NCBI GenBank assembly: GCA_028641055.1
Contig: CM054062.1
Coordinates: 237,348,376 to 237,412,375, forward strand
DNA: 64,000 nt
DNA from: Alopecurus myosuroides
Taxonomy: Eukaryota > Streptophyta > Magnoliopsida > Poales > Poaceae
Direction: 5' to 3'
The translations under genes were made by a program, and so were the position numbers. How positions within the stretch are numbered: position 1 is the first letter of the stretch; every line of letters starts with the position of its first letter. This document shows, in pieces, positions 10,851 through 22,587 of this stretch. The notes under the pieces are model-generated. The model had not been told where the DNA came from. It searched no databases and saw only the letters and a list, made by a program, of their open reading frames with translations.

Positions 10851-11764
10851 AAGTGTTGCATGTAGGTTCGAGACCTTAGGTTTGGAAAACCCCTTTTCGA
10901 CTAAGTTGTTAACTCATTTAAGTATATTGGGATCCTAGCGACACAATGAGATGAAGCGGCCCGGACCAAAATTACTTGTCCACATACACGTGACCGTTTA
11001 CCTGATTGGCTAGCGGGTGTCAGTATCTTTCACTATAGTGAATATCCAAATTTCAACAAGTTTTTAATGATCTCTTGATCACCATAGAAGAATACTTAAT
11101 ATTTTCTAAGTACTTTTACTCGCCTCATATCTAGTACCTCTTTACCTTATGCTTTTGTAATTTATGTTTTGTCTTACCCTTCAAAACTTAAATATGATGG
11201 AGCGTCAACTTCGCCACCGCCAAAGACTTCAAGGACCCCAGGATTGACTATCTATTTTTAACAAAATTACCTAGAAACAAAGCTTCTCACTTCAATCCTT
11301 CTCATGTCCTCTCATCTATTATTCACATTCAAAAAAATTCTTATCTTGTTCTAGATGACCTATCCCTTGTATACCATCAAGAAAAGTTTGGCGTTAACAA
11401 TACCCTGAAGTGCAAGAAGTATTTTTCACATGACATCTTTGTTTTCAACCTGTAGTACTACAAGGAAGAACTTAGAAAAGGACTCAAACTTCACAACAAT
11501 CAGAAACACCTCAAGAAATTGAGATAAGTACTTGAAGAAACTCAAGAATATATAGATAAGACCACCAATTTAGTTAGAACAACATTAACATGTTGGTATA
11601 TTGATCATGGTATGTAATGTTAGAGTGTTTTGGTTTGCGACTATGTCTTTTTGCTTAAGTTTATCAAAAATTAAGTCCCAATTTCGAAATTGGGTTAAAA
11701 AGGAAAAAGTTTTAAGTCATTTTTTTTATTTATTTTGTTGTTTTGACTTGTTGTATTCTGCATG
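10851..11764 (+). pseudogene. Decayed leader and gag N-terminal region of Del-1
   Basis: No open frame of useful length. A MMERQLRHR-like start at about 11194 is followed by many stops in all frames, where the gag N-terminus would be expected. Assigned by position only. Confidence 0.35.
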
Positions 11765-12305
11765 GGTAGGAAAATTGTATCCTTGTAGATTTGTCTATCT
11801 GGCGTGGGGACACTCGCCATGTTCCCTACTTGAGCCTACCAGCTCCAGCGTTACGGGGAGCCCACTCGAAGGCCCATCCGGGTCCAAGAAGCCATAGTCG
11901 ATTTCTTGAAGCACAAGACAAGAAATCCTATTTGTGGTCTACTAGGAATCATGTAAACCCCTCATGGATACCTATATAAAGCCAGGAGGGAGGAGAGAAA
12001 AGACAAACAGCTAAAGCCACAACTAGACACAATCCTAGACTAGGCAATACACGGGAGGCACCCCGTACGCTTCACCATGGAATCACCATTGTAAGAGCTC
12101 GACTACCTCATCATAATACAGATCAAGCAAGCAAGAGTAAGGTTTTTACCTCTACGGGGGCCCCGAACCTAGGTAAACCCTGCTCCTTGTTAGCCGTCAA
12201 GATCACCAAAGCACATTCGTCTCCTAATCATAAGAGGGATTTGCTGAGTCAAGGACTCGACACTGTCTTTTACTCGTCTATGCTGAAAACCCATAGATGC
12301 ATATC
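11765..12305 (+). mobile_element. Probable solo or partial Tat-like LTR inside Del-1 gag
   Basis: This block interrupts the gag region and has the style of grass Tat LTRs: a TATA-like cctatataaagcc near 11970-11982, then a leader and a cccgaacctaggtaaaccc phrase (12163-12181) close to the gaacctgggtaaatcc of the Tat-like LTR at 28650. I could not find clean termini or a target duplication. Confidence 0.5.
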
Positions 12306-12541
12306 CAGAACAACAACCCTGACAACTCAACAACAGTGCAAATGCTACTAGAGGCTCTTACTCAGATGATGTGACTAATGGTCCAGAATCAAGTCAGCAA
12401 CCCAAATATGGAGTTAACCCAGGAATGCAGCAAGTGTTAGATATCCCATCACATATAGTGTAGATGATGTCTCAGCATATGACCAATGGTGAAAACTATG
12501 AACCCTTGATAGCTAGAGGTAACAAGGAATTATAAGAGGAA

Positions 12542-13148
12542 ATGATTACAACACTCAAAGGCTTCATAGCTTGTGGAAAGATAGGACACTCATCCAAAGA
12601 ATGTCCTGATGAGTGGACCATGGTGATGCAAACAATCCAACTGAAGAATACACCACTCAGGTTACTTGTATTTTGTGTGAAGGAACAACACATGTTCCAG
12701 CACAATGTCCACTTTACCCCATGGTACAACAAGCAGGACAACAAGTCAGAATAGAAATGTTTAGTGCATGCAAGGAGAACTTAGTAGAACAAGAAGTAAA
12801 AGGAAAATGCAAGTGGGCTATTATTCAGACGGACAGTGTCATGATAGATACTGGATACAAGACTACACCAAATACATCCAAACAGAGCACCAAGTGTTGT
12901 TATTCTTGCAAAGAAGACATACGCTTATCTAGAAATTGTCCCAATAAGCAACCTAGACCTTCACCCAATGTAGTGGAGTATTCTGGACAACAGTTTGAAG
13001 ATATGATGGCCAAGATGATAGCACAAAAAAAAACTCCAGAACAACCCCAGTCCCGTCTACAGAGATATCAGCCAAGTGACATGCTTCAAATGCAACGATA
13101 AAGGACACTATGCAAATAGTTGCCCTCAAAATAAGAAGGTAGGAACAT
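12542..13148 (+). pseudogene. gag: Del-1 gag nucleocapsid with four zinc knuckles
   Basis: RNA-binding part of Gag, spread over three frames. Knuckle 1 (about 12570-12605) reads GFIACGKIGHSSKEC, with the first Cys apparently lost. Knuckle 2 is CILCEGTTHVPAQC (12668-12710), an intact CX2CX4HX4C. Knuckle 3 is CYSCKEDIRLSRNC, with the His replaced by Arg. Knuckle 4 is CFKCNDKGHYANSC (about 13090-13131), intact. The longest open stretch is 12613-13101. A frameshift near 12612 and another near 13060 separate the parts, and a QMLLEALTQMM stretch upstream (12320-12376) fits the end of capsid. No protease or RT follows. Confidence 0.75.
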
Positions 13149-13259
13149 GACATTCTGTAGGAAGGCATAATGATGTGCGCTAAGAAGTATCAGTCCAAGA
13201 ACGAGTCTTATGCAAAGCTTTATGTTAGGAATAAATGTACCTTAGAAGGTCCTCCCAGT

Positions 13260-14582
13260 TGAACGGATAGTATGGGCACCTAGAGGAGGGGTGAATAAGT
13301 GCTACAACCAATCTTAACTCGTTTTCAATTTAGGCTTGACACAAGAGGTAAATCCTCTAGATATGCAACTACGGTGAATTTACCTATATGACAAGAGCAA
13401 TAGAAAGCAAGATACAAACACAAAGTAAAGGAGAGGGAACGAGGTAACCGATAATGGAAGCACGCAGAGACAAGGATGTAATCCCGAGGTCCTCCTTTTG
13501 AGGGGAGCACGTCTCGTTGGAGGGGTGTGAGTTTCGCCACAAAGGCCTCACCCTATTCTCTGATGAACCTCGCCACAAAGGCCTAGTTCACCTTCCACTA
13601 TTGATTCCCTTCGAGGCAGAAATAAGTGCCTTTACAATGAGCTTGAGGCACACACACCCACAACCGAATTGGGCTCCCAAGAATCACCAACAAACAACAA
13701 GTGAGTAGCAATGGGGTCTAGGTTTTCCACAAGGAAACCCTAGACTAGATTCCCTCAAGTCAATAAGGGGAATGAAGAACGGGTTAGTGAAGATGTAGAT
13801 CGGGGCCTTATCCTTCAATCCTTTGAAAATCAACAAGTTTGAGTGGAGGGATTGGGAGATCTAGCAAGGTGGGTGAGCTTAATTAGTGGCAAAATAAATG
13901 TTGGATGAGCTAGCTCTTTGGGGAAGAAGGAGAGGGGTTATTTATACCCCCTCACCAATTCTAACCGTTGTAGGACACTAACCCTGGAGTCTCCGGTCTG
14001 AAGGGGTTGGAGTCTTCGGCCTGGTCCAGAGACTTGAAAGTATCTCAGGACACTTCGGGGATACTCCGGACAAGGCATCTGTCAGTTGTCTTTGAAAGTT
14101 TCATAGAGGGGCCGGAGTCTCCGTCCATACTCCGGGGATACTCCGGACTGGGCCTCTATGAGTTATACCAATGAGCACACCACACTTCACTGAGAGGGGC
14201 CCAGAGATTCCAGTAGAATTCTCCGTTCTAGACACCCGAGAGTGTCCGGTCAGGAAGACCGGAGTCTCCGGCCTGAAAAGGCCAGACAATCTCTGACCTA
14301 AGGAGAGACCTTCATCTTCACAAACATGTTGTGGGGCCCGGAGTTTCCAGTGGAAGAATCCGGTGCATGCACCCCGGAGTCTCCGTCTAGAAGGGCCAGA
14401 GTCTCCGGCCTGGAAACTCCAGAAAACAGCAGAAGATAGCACAACACTTTGCTATTTGATCGCTATGCTTTTATGTTGAAATAACCTAACCACCTGAAGC
14501 ACTAGGCACATGGTTAGGTAATCACCAGTGTTGTTATCTAATACTCAAAACAAAAATAGGGAGAACACAAAATGTTCTTTCA
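13260..14582 (-). mobile_element. Solo LTR of a sirevirus-like copia element
   Basis: Related to the LTR at 20468-22058: both begin tgaacggatagtatgg and end with a ...tttca terminus (plus-strand reading). Flanks are ccagt (13255-13259) and ccggt (14583-14587), a 5-bp target duplication with one substitution, so the element was lost by LTR-LTR recombination. A TATA-like tatttatacc lies at about 13939-13948, and 13980-14415 holds many CCGGAGTCTCCGG-type palindromes, upstream of the TATA on the minus strand. Confidence 0.82.
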
Positions 14583-14933
14583 CCGGTGTAATAAAATACA
14601 ATGAGGTTCGAGATATGTGCTCTCATTGTAATAAAATACCATGTTAAAAAAGAAGTGTGTTTCCTCGTCATGACAATCAGAGTTATAACAACTATGTGGA
14701 AACCATGAAGGATCTTGAAGGATATTCCCCTCCATATGAAGGTTTTTGAAGATTTTCCCTGCACAAGAGAAGGATCAATGAGGAAACACAACTATTCTGT
14801 TGACATTGCATAAGAGTTTCTGACTACCCACAAAAGTTTCTTTTGAGGGTGGTAGCCCACCTGATACCTAAATCCAACCTATTTGCTAGCCTTCTCGAAT
14901 CTCGGTACGAGATTGTTTTTAAGGGTGGTAGTC
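14583..14933 (+). other. Del-1 interior remnant and polypurine tract
   Basis: Short decayed interior sequence without an open frame. It ends in aatctcggtacgagatt and aagggtggtag (14921-14931) just before the 3' LTR, the usual polypurine-tract neighbourhood of Tekay/Del-like elements. Confidence 0.6.
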
Positions 14934-17900
14934 TGTAACATCCCAGGTTTTTGAAAATTCTGAAAATTTTAAGACCTTCATGCATACATGAGCATCATTG
15001 CGTTCCTGCATTTTGATTGCATAAAAAATTCTTTTAATTTGCTAAACAGAAAAAATTAGGTGTTATTACCTATTAAAGCACTATTTGAGTTTAAATCAAT
15101 TTTCAAAAATAACTATTTTATTTGTTAGCAATTTTAGTACCAAAATGTTCTATTTTTCATAAGATTTTCAAAACATATTTTAATATTTTTTAAATGGGTT
15201 TGAATTGTTTTTTAATCAATTTGTTTTTAAAAAAGAAAAATAATATTAAAAAAAGAGAGAAGAAAACGTCCGCCTAAGCCCAACCCACTCTCTCTCGCGA
15301 GCAGGCCCGAGCAGGCCCAGCCCCGCAATCCAACCCATCTCGCGCCCGCCACGACTTCTCCTCTCTTTCTCTCTAACAGGTGGGGTCCACGGACCCACCT
15401 GTCATCTCCGCCGAGAGACGCGGAGTCGCCGCGCACACGGTCGCCGCCGCCGTGACCTACCTGGACAACTCCACCGCCTCGCCCCGTAGCCCTACACCCT
15501 CCCCCAAGTCACCACCCCCTTAAATACCTATCGCGCCTTGATGTCCGCACCTCAACACCCCCCTCGAAACCCTAGCTCCGCTGCCACCTCAAAATATTTA
15601 ACCGCCAATGTGTGCCATTGACGCCCCTCGGGAACCGCTCGCCGCCATTAAAGCACGCCTCGGGAGGGGACCCCAAGCACACAAGGAGCAGCCCGCACCA
15701 ACGGGAGCACGCCTCCGTCTTCATCTTCGCTAGAGGAGCCTGGTAACGTCCAGGCCATGCATGCCCGAGTCCACCCGTAGCTTGCATCCACTTCGACGAG
15801 CAATTCCCGGCAGGACAGGAAGCAACGAAGCATGCGATCGAGCCCTCCTCGTCACCCCGAACGTCGTGGTATGTCTTCCTGGTCCCCTAGCTCCGTATAA
15901 TAGCCGCACCACATCCACACTCGCCGCTGCCACCACGCGCTCTTGTTTTCCGGCGAACTCCGGCGACTCAGAAGCAGAGGAGCAACAGGAGCCGTCAGAT
16001 CGTCATTAGAAGGCCTAGGAGATAAGCAACTCGGTGAAACGTTATTCAGATCTAGGTTGTCCATCGCACTTAAGATCTAACGCCCCAATCTGCGCGCAAC
16101 GCCGCCAGCCAATCAGAACGCTCCGTTAGCATAGCCCCGATTCGATCACTTTTTTTAATTTGAATTAAAACATATTTGATCTAAATCTTCAAAATTTGTA
16201 ACTTCTGTTCAGTAATTCCAAATTAAATGATTTTGTACTTTTTGAAATCAGCACAGTGTGTAAATTAATCTAGGCCAATAAAATTTCAATTTTGAACGTG
16301 CACACACAAGTTATTTGTAGATATATGTTAATCACTATTTTGAGCATAACTTTTTATATATAAATCCTTTTTAGGTGATTCAAATTGCTCTGGTTTTGTT
16401 TTGACATACCCTATCCAGTACAAGCAAAAGAAAATTTTAACATGCAACTTCATAACAGAAAATTTATTAATGCTCTTATTAGCCATATTTAAGCCCTAAT
16501 AATATTAAAAAATTAAAATTTAATGATTAATTTGTTTTGCATGCATCATGGTCATGTTATAACATCGGAAAAACAACATTATTAGTAGTTATTGCTCGTA
16601 GTAAATTTTATGCATTAATTTGATCATTGCATATCATGCATACATGTTTCTGTCTTGCTATTTTGTTTTGTATGTTTATGTATTGCTTGTATTAGATTTC
16701 GAATAAGAGAAAGACTACCCTTGTTGTTGTCATACTTGTTGTGATTGTTCATCCTATTGCCAAGGAAAGTGACACACGATCAAATCACCCATTATTTTCT
16801 GTGTGCATGGAATAGAGTTTTTGATTAGTATGCATGATAGGAAATTTCTCTAAGTTATTATTATGTTATTATGCTATGCTAAATCCTAGTAGTGTGTAGC
16901 CATCCTTTTATCTTTTTATTTTGAATCCTTAGAGCTTAGTAGATGCTTAGCCTTGCTACAAAAATTGTTTTTTTGATGTTGTGGAAAATTCTAAGTTTAA
17001 TCTTCAATGAACCACCTCGGTGGATTTGATAGTGCGTGGTTGTCGATAGTTGAGTGTATCCTCAGGGCCATTAATCTCCCGAGGTGTTCACTTGAGGAAT
17101 GCCACCCAAGAACAAAGATATTACCAAGCCCTCTAAGTTTAGTAGGACCACGTGCAACATTTTGACATATGGGCTCTGTCTTGATCAACTAAGTTGTGAG
17201 AGTTTGGCCCATGCTTGACAAGAAGATATAGCATAATTATAGGTGAAACGGGTCTTGCTGGTGGGTTAAATTCTTACTTATGAAAGATATCGTCTCAATT
17301 CTCTCCTTTCCTTGATGCACTCCAGGTGTATATGATGTTTGGGATAATTGAAGACAAAGGGTGAAAGTGCACAACCTCTGCAGAGTCAACAAACTAAGAT
17401 CTTAGTTGTGTCTCGGGTTATGGACAACTTTGAGAAGCTGGACAAGGATGGACCAAAGAATCTCAACACCGTTTTCAAGAAGTAAAATTTTTCTAAGGAA
17501 ACATTAGTTGTGGTGAACATGGGCTTTATCCCATGGTGCCAATCTTTGAAAAGGAAAACTATTTTCACAAGTGTTAGAGAAAACTTTCTTTTTGCAAAAG
17601 CCTAAACTCCATCAAGCCAAATATGCATATAGTTTAGACTTGCCATTTTATATCTACCATGGTGTCATTTACCAGTAAAATAAATTGTACCGACCTCCTT
17701 TGGGGGCTGCATATTCCAATGTGCAGGTAATTCGGATGAGGATTAAAAATTTCATGGACTCGAGTCTACACCCAACATGTACTTCATGTGGCGCATGTTT
17801 GAAGATGGAGGCTCATTGCTACTTTATTTCTGATGGTTAGAACTCTGATTTTTGCTAGTCTTCAAGGCTATGCACTTTGTAATAAAGCTATACTTGGCTA

Positions 17901-18033
17901 TTCTGGGTTTCGATGTAATAATTTTGATACTTCTGCAATGATAGTTTAAGTTTTGTTCTGTGGTGCTAGCATTGATCCAGGCACTAGGACTTAACACATG
18001 AGTTCTTGCATTATTAAATGTTGGAATGCTACA
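14934..18033 (+). repeat. 3' LTR of Del-1
   Basis: 3100 bp, TG...CA, collinear with 7690-10834; the donor-like GTATGT recurs at 15869. Confidence 0.88.
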
Positions 18034-18655
18034 GCCTAGGACCCACGTGGTGCCCCTCGTCTCCGCCTTTGGCTCCCCTTTTGCGTACTTACTCCCCCGA
18101 CCTAAAAACATCGGGGATCTACTTTGTAGAATTTTTCCGCCGCCTCTTCGCGACAGAAACAAGACGGAGAAGAAAAGACCTTCATGGCAGGGATATTCCT
18201 TCGGGGAAATTCCCTCCCGGAGGGGGAAATCGTCATTGCCATCACTCAGGATCATCATCAACATCAACACCACCATTAGCACTATCACCATCATCATCCC
18301 ATCTCATCTTGTTGTAACAATTAGGGTTCTATCTTGTACTATTTCAGTAGATCTCTCTACCAGTGTTGATTATCCCTTAGTTGAGGCTTGTGATAATTAT
18401 TGGTGTTTACTCTTTATGACCAGATTGTTATTCATCGTTATATCACCTATGATCATGATCCATATGATGTGTTGTGAGTAGTTCATTTAGTTCTTGAGGA
18501 CATGGGAGAATTCTCGTTATTAGTAGTCATGATTCGTTGAGTAATATTTACCAGTTTGATATTTAAGTTATGTTGGTATTTCTCTAGTGGTGTTATGTGA
18601 ACGTCGACTACATAGCACTTCACCTTTATGTGCCTAGAGGAATGCATTGTGTATT
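18034..18655 (+). mobile_element. Gypsy LTR, right part (continues 7380-7689)
   Basis: Resumes after the Del-1 target copy gccta. A CAT/ATC-rich stretch (about 18241-18300) and the following leader text resemble Sabrina-like LTRs. The right boundary, where opposite-strand gag sequence begins, is approximate. Confidence 0.55.
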
Positions 18656-18670
18656 GAACAAGAAAAGGAC

Positions 18671-18892
18671 CTAACGAACCAGTTTCATCAAGTAGAGTAG
18701 AAACATCATCAAAATCATCAGAGATAGTATCAGACTCAACAAAAGCAGCATGTGATGTGTGTTGTTGTGATGGTGGCGTACATGCTTATTTATAACAGAA
18801 GTTGAACGAAGAGCAACAACAATGTTGAGGGTTGTATCTTTCCTTGTCTTGGAAGACAATATTGGAACTTTGGTATCACGGGGTTTTCCCAT
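18671..18892 (-). pseudogene. gag: Start of gag of a Sabrina/Fatima-like element (truncated)
   Basis: From the ATG at 18892 the frame starts MGKPRDTKVPILSSKTRKDT, in the position expected just inside the LTR at 18960-20417. Homology breaks after about 45 codons, where a frameshift leads into hydrophobic nonsense, and the element is truncated at about 18660. Function is by position only. Confidence 0.45.
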
Positions 18893-18959
18893 GGTGGGTA
18901 ATAAATTGCAGCAAATAATATAACTCACAAGTGAACATATAAATAAAGATATGCCGCCA

Positions 18960-20417
18960 ACAACAGTGTGAGAAAATAGTCTTGATGATCCACAAGTGTA
19001 GAGGACCGCAATAGTCTCCGAGGGAAGTATCTTAACCCAAATTAATTGATTCGACAAAAGGGGAGTCAAAAAATACCTATAAGTCTTAGCAGCTGAGTTT
19101 TCAATTCAGCTATACCCGGATAGAAACTTGCTTGACACAATTTATTAGTAACAAAAGCTATATGATGGAAAAAATGGTTTGATAGTAGCAACATTAGTAA
19201 AGTAACAGTAGCAATAGTAACATAAAAATGATTATAGTGGAAAGGAGGGCTAAGAGCACAATAGGCATAGGGACAGATGAATGTGCGTTGCATGGATAAG
19301 AGCTCATATAATAGTCATAAGACATGGCACAAATAAATAAGTAAAAGCATCCAGACATCCATGAAACGTAGGCATGTATGCCATATATAGTTGTACATTA
19401 TTGTAACAATAACTTGCACAACATATTTTGTCCTACTATCCTGTTTCAGCGGGGCCAATGAACGTTCTTATGATAATTAAGGTGCTCATTTTACAAAGAA
19501 TTAAAATTTAATGAATACATGTAATTCTCAAGGAAAACTCATTTCCTCTGATATCCCAATCTGTCATCTTTGGTCTCCGGTTTTGGACAAATAATGTGTG
19601 TAACAACATGCATATAGGAACCAAAACACAAATATATTCATGAAAACATAAAGGTTTCAGTTATGAAATCATGCCATTCGGGCCCTAGTAACAAGCATTA
19701 AAAACATCAAAGTTGTAACAACAGCAATTAACACTAATAGTGGATACTAGGCATCATGCTCTAACAATCTGACACATATTACATGAACGATCTTATCCAA
19801 TCTATACCATCCACTTTTCCTACATCAGGAAATTACTCACACATTGATATGAGAATCATGTTTGGTTGATGAAGAGACATTGGTGATGACGATGACGATG
19901 AAGACGATATCCCCTCCGAGATCAATCCTCGTCCCGGCATAGTGTCGGAATATGATCTTCTGACCCTGAAACTAAGGTTTGTGATGTGGCGGAGCATGTA
20001 ATCGTATTTGGGAAAATCCCGCGGGGTGTCAAAGTTTTAGGTCATGATAAATATAAAGTTTGAAGGGCGTCGGTAGGTGGTCCCCGAGGTGGCGCACACG
20101 GGCTGGCGGCATGGGTCCACCCTAGCTCGCGCGAGGGAACCGCTTGGAAGCTTTGGGAATGCCCTTGAGGTGCTCTTCTAGCTCCGAGAGTTTTTCAGCA
20201 AGTCAGAATTTGTGTAAATTTTGTCTTCAGATTTTTTCGACCACTTCCATTTTTTGCCTTTTTCTGCAATGCACAAACAAATAGACAGAAACATGCACTG
20301 GACACTGCATTAGTAGGTTAGTCTGATAAATGATGTAAAACCATATTAAACCATGTAGCATTAAAATAAAACAAGTATGAAATAATCAAAAGTTGTAGGT
20401 ACGTTTGACGCGTATGA
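18960..20417 (-). mobile_element. 5' LTR (minus strand) of a Sabrina/Fatima-like gypsy element
   Basis: Plus-strand text such as agttttcaattcagct, aacttgcacaacatattttg, ccattcgggccctagtgaca-like and gaaattactcacacattg matches the reverse complement of common Triticeae gypsy LTRs. The outer end near 20417 (gtttgacgcgtatga) corresponds to the usual tgatacgtc start with the terminal base changed. The inner boundary is approximate. Confidence 0.6.
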
Positions 20418-21125
20418 GGTCTCGAGACACATAGTATTTTTAATTGCCAAAAGGGGTTTTGACCAGTTGAACGGATAGTATGGCCACCTAGGGGGGGTGA
20501 ATAGGTGCTACGACCAATTTTAATCTTTTTTCAATTTAGGCTTGACACAAAGGTAAATTATCTAGATATGCAACTATGGTGAATTTACCTATATGACAAG
20601 AACAACAATAAGAAAGATACTAACGGAAGCACGCGGAGACAAGGATGTAATCCCGAGTTCCTCCTTTTGAGGGGAGTACGTCTCGTTGGAGGGGTGTGAG
20701 TTTCGTCATGAAGGCCTACTCAACACCACAAAGGGCTAACCCTATTCTCTGATGAACCTCGCCACAAAGGCCTAGTTCACCTTCCACTATTGATTCCCTT
20801 TGAGGCGGAAATCGATTCCTTTACAATGAGCTTGAGGCACACACCCACAACCGAATTGGGTGCTCCCAAGAATCACCAACAATCAACAAGAGAGTAGAAA
20901 TGAGTCTAGGTTTTCCACAAAGAAACTCTAGACTCAAATCCCTCAAGCAAATAAGGAGGAAATGAAGAACGGGTTGGCGAAGATGTAGATCGAGGCCTTC
21001 TCCTTCAATCCTCTGAAGATAAACAAGTTTGGGTGGAGGGATTGGGAGAAATCTTGGATTTTTTAGCTCAATAAATGTGCAATGAATGTATTGGATGAAC
21101 TAGATCTCTTGGGGAAGAAGGAGAG

Positions 21126-21135
21126 GTATTTATAC
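21126..21135 (-). promoter_or_regulatory. TATA box of the sirevirus LTR
   Basis: Minus strand GTATAAATAC, a good TATA match, with the palindrome array immediately upstream (21175-21540). The sister solo LTR has the equivalent element near 13943. Confidence 0.65.
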
Positions 21136-21174
21136 TCCCTCCATAAATGTGGTCGTTGGATGCAGAAATTGGAG

Positions 21175-21540
21175 CCGGATATTCCGGTTCAAACTTCAAT
21201 CGGTAATTCCAGTTAGTTGTTCTGCTTCAGATCTGAAGTTCGAATGCAGTTGACCAAATCGAAAATTCCGGTTTCTCTAAAATTTCATGTACAAATTGCC
21301 TGTAGACTCTAGTGCTGAAATTCTTCCATCCGAAAATTCCGGTTGGTCGGAAATTTCCGGTTGACTCCAGTGAGAAAAACTTCAAGTCCTTAGATGATTT
21401 CGCACAGCTTCTTCCCAACCGGAATATCCGGGTTGCCCTCGAAATTTTAGGTTGAAATTTCCGGCGACCTCCATCGGCGATAATCAAAGGAAAAACTTCA
21501 CAGCCGGAATTTCCTGTTAGACAGGAAATATCTGGTTGCC
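21175..21540 (-). promoter_or_regulatory. Array of CCGGAAATTCCGG-type palindromes in U3
   Basis: At least seven imperfect copies or halves, for example ccggatattccgg (about 21176), cgaaaattccgg (two sites), tcggaaatttccgg and ccggaatatccgg, spaced tens of bases apart and placed upstream of the TATA box. Maize sireviruses are known to carry repeated CCGGAC-N-GTCCGG-like palindromes in the same place. Likely transcription-factor sites; the binding protein is unknown. Confidence 0.65.
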
Positions 21541-21549
21541 ACCAGTACC

Positions 21550-21903
21550 TATGAATGCAAGTGGGATGGACACGGGATTACCGTTTCCCACCTGACCTTG
21601 TCCAACGGGATTAAACGGATTAAGTGGGAGATAATATGGTGGGATACATGGGACCCAACGGGGGCCCGCTTAGCCAGTTCGCAGCATCCACAGAGGGAGT
21701 TGACATGGTGGCATGTACGACGCAGTACGAGTCAATTTGTTGTCGCTTTCCTTTCCTCAGCTGAGCGGGTAATAATCGGGACAAACGGGCAATACTTGTC
21801 AATCCCGCCGGCGTCAGGTGGGATGCTCGTAAAAAATTAATTGGGCTGGGATGGCGGGTAACCCGACGGGAGAAGTGGCGCTCCCGTCCCACTTGCATCG
21901 TTA
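21550..21903. mobile_element. hAT-like MITE inside the sirevirus LTR
   Basis: 354 bp bounded by perfect 8-bp direct repeats ccagtacc (21542-21549 and 21904-21911). Terminal inverted repeats read TATGAATGCAAGTGGGATGG and, from the other end, TAACGATGCAAGTGGGACGG, matching at 16 of 20 positions. An 8-bp target and TA-starting termini fit the hAT superfamily. No transposase is encoded. The related solo LTR at 13260 lacks it. Confidence 0.85.
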
Positions 21904-22587
21904 CCAGTACCAAAATAGGTTGATCTAACTTCACCTTTTTCTGTTGTTCGATGCGAATGAATTATTTCAACACTTGCACCACTTAACACCTTTATAAGTA
22001 ACGTCATTAGTATTGTTAACTAACACTCAAAACCCTGGGATCAAGAAATGCACTTTCAATCTCCCCATTTTTGGTGTTAGATGACAATCCTAAGATTTGC
22101 AATGAAAATCCAAAAACAATGCCATGCTTGTGAAAGAAATGGAAATTGCCCCTATGAGTATGCATACTTTAGTTTTCCTAGACATGCAAATACAATTTTA
22201 AGAGGAGAGTGATATCCAACAAAATCACGACATGATAAACGAGACAATACCAACTATATTGGGGTCTTGAGATGACTACTATACCTTGCACATAGAAAAA
22301 TATGTAGATAATACTGATGCACAATATATGATAACCTCGACATAGTTCGATCACCAAATAGATCCATAATAGCATAGTCTCACAATAACACAATAACATA
22401 ATTCAACACGAGAAAGCAAATAGTTTCGAAACGAGAATATAAATGGACACAAGCTCTCAAAGAATGGTAGACGAACATGCTTGTGCCCGAACCCATGCAA
22501 ATCTCACGTAATCCTAATAGACTTCTCCCCTTTGGCATTGAGACACCAAAAAGGAGAGAAGCAGTGATGCTAGCGTCCTGTGTAGAG

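Larger units (their letters stand above)
7690..18033 (+). mobile_element. Del-1: Tekay/Del-like gypsy element with 3.1-kb LTRs, mostly gutted
   Basis: LTRs 7690-10834 (3145 bp) and 14934-18033 (3100 bp) both start TGTAACATCCCAGG and end CTACA. An iMet-type primer site follows the 5' LTR, and a TCTCGGTACGAGATT block with a purine tract precedes the 3' LTR. Target copies are gcctg (7685-7689) and gccta (18034-18038), 4 of 5 matching. Without the nested solo LTR it is about 9.0 kb. The interior holds only gag remnants with zinc knuckles; I see no RT or integrase, so it is non-autonomous or internally deleted. The LTRs differ more than those of the other elements here, by eye on the order of 10%, making it one of the older insertions. 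Confidence 0.87.
20468..22058 (-). repeat. 3' LTR of the sirevirus-like element
   Basis: TG...CA termini (tgaacggatag to gcactttca in plus reading), followed by a polypurine tract (minus strand AAAAATGGGGAGAT, 22059-22071). Left flank is ccagt (20463-20467). The LTR carries a hAT-like MITE at 21550-21903; without it and its duplicated target it is about 1229 bp. Confidence 0.85.

Noticed and set aside
13980..14415. Repeated short palindromes as a possible CRISPR array
   Set aside because: Repeats are short, imperfect and irregularly spaced, lie in an LTR promoter, and the DNA is plant nuclear.
18241..18300. CAT/ATC-rich stretch as a microsatellite or histidine-rich coding region
   Set aside because: Part of a known style of gypsy LTR leader; imperfect and not in a coding context.
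13260..22058. The two sirevirus-like LTRs as the pair of one element
   Set aside because: The left copy has its own near-perfect target duplication inside Del-1, its palindromes differ, and the right copy is tied to its own polypurine tract and pol.
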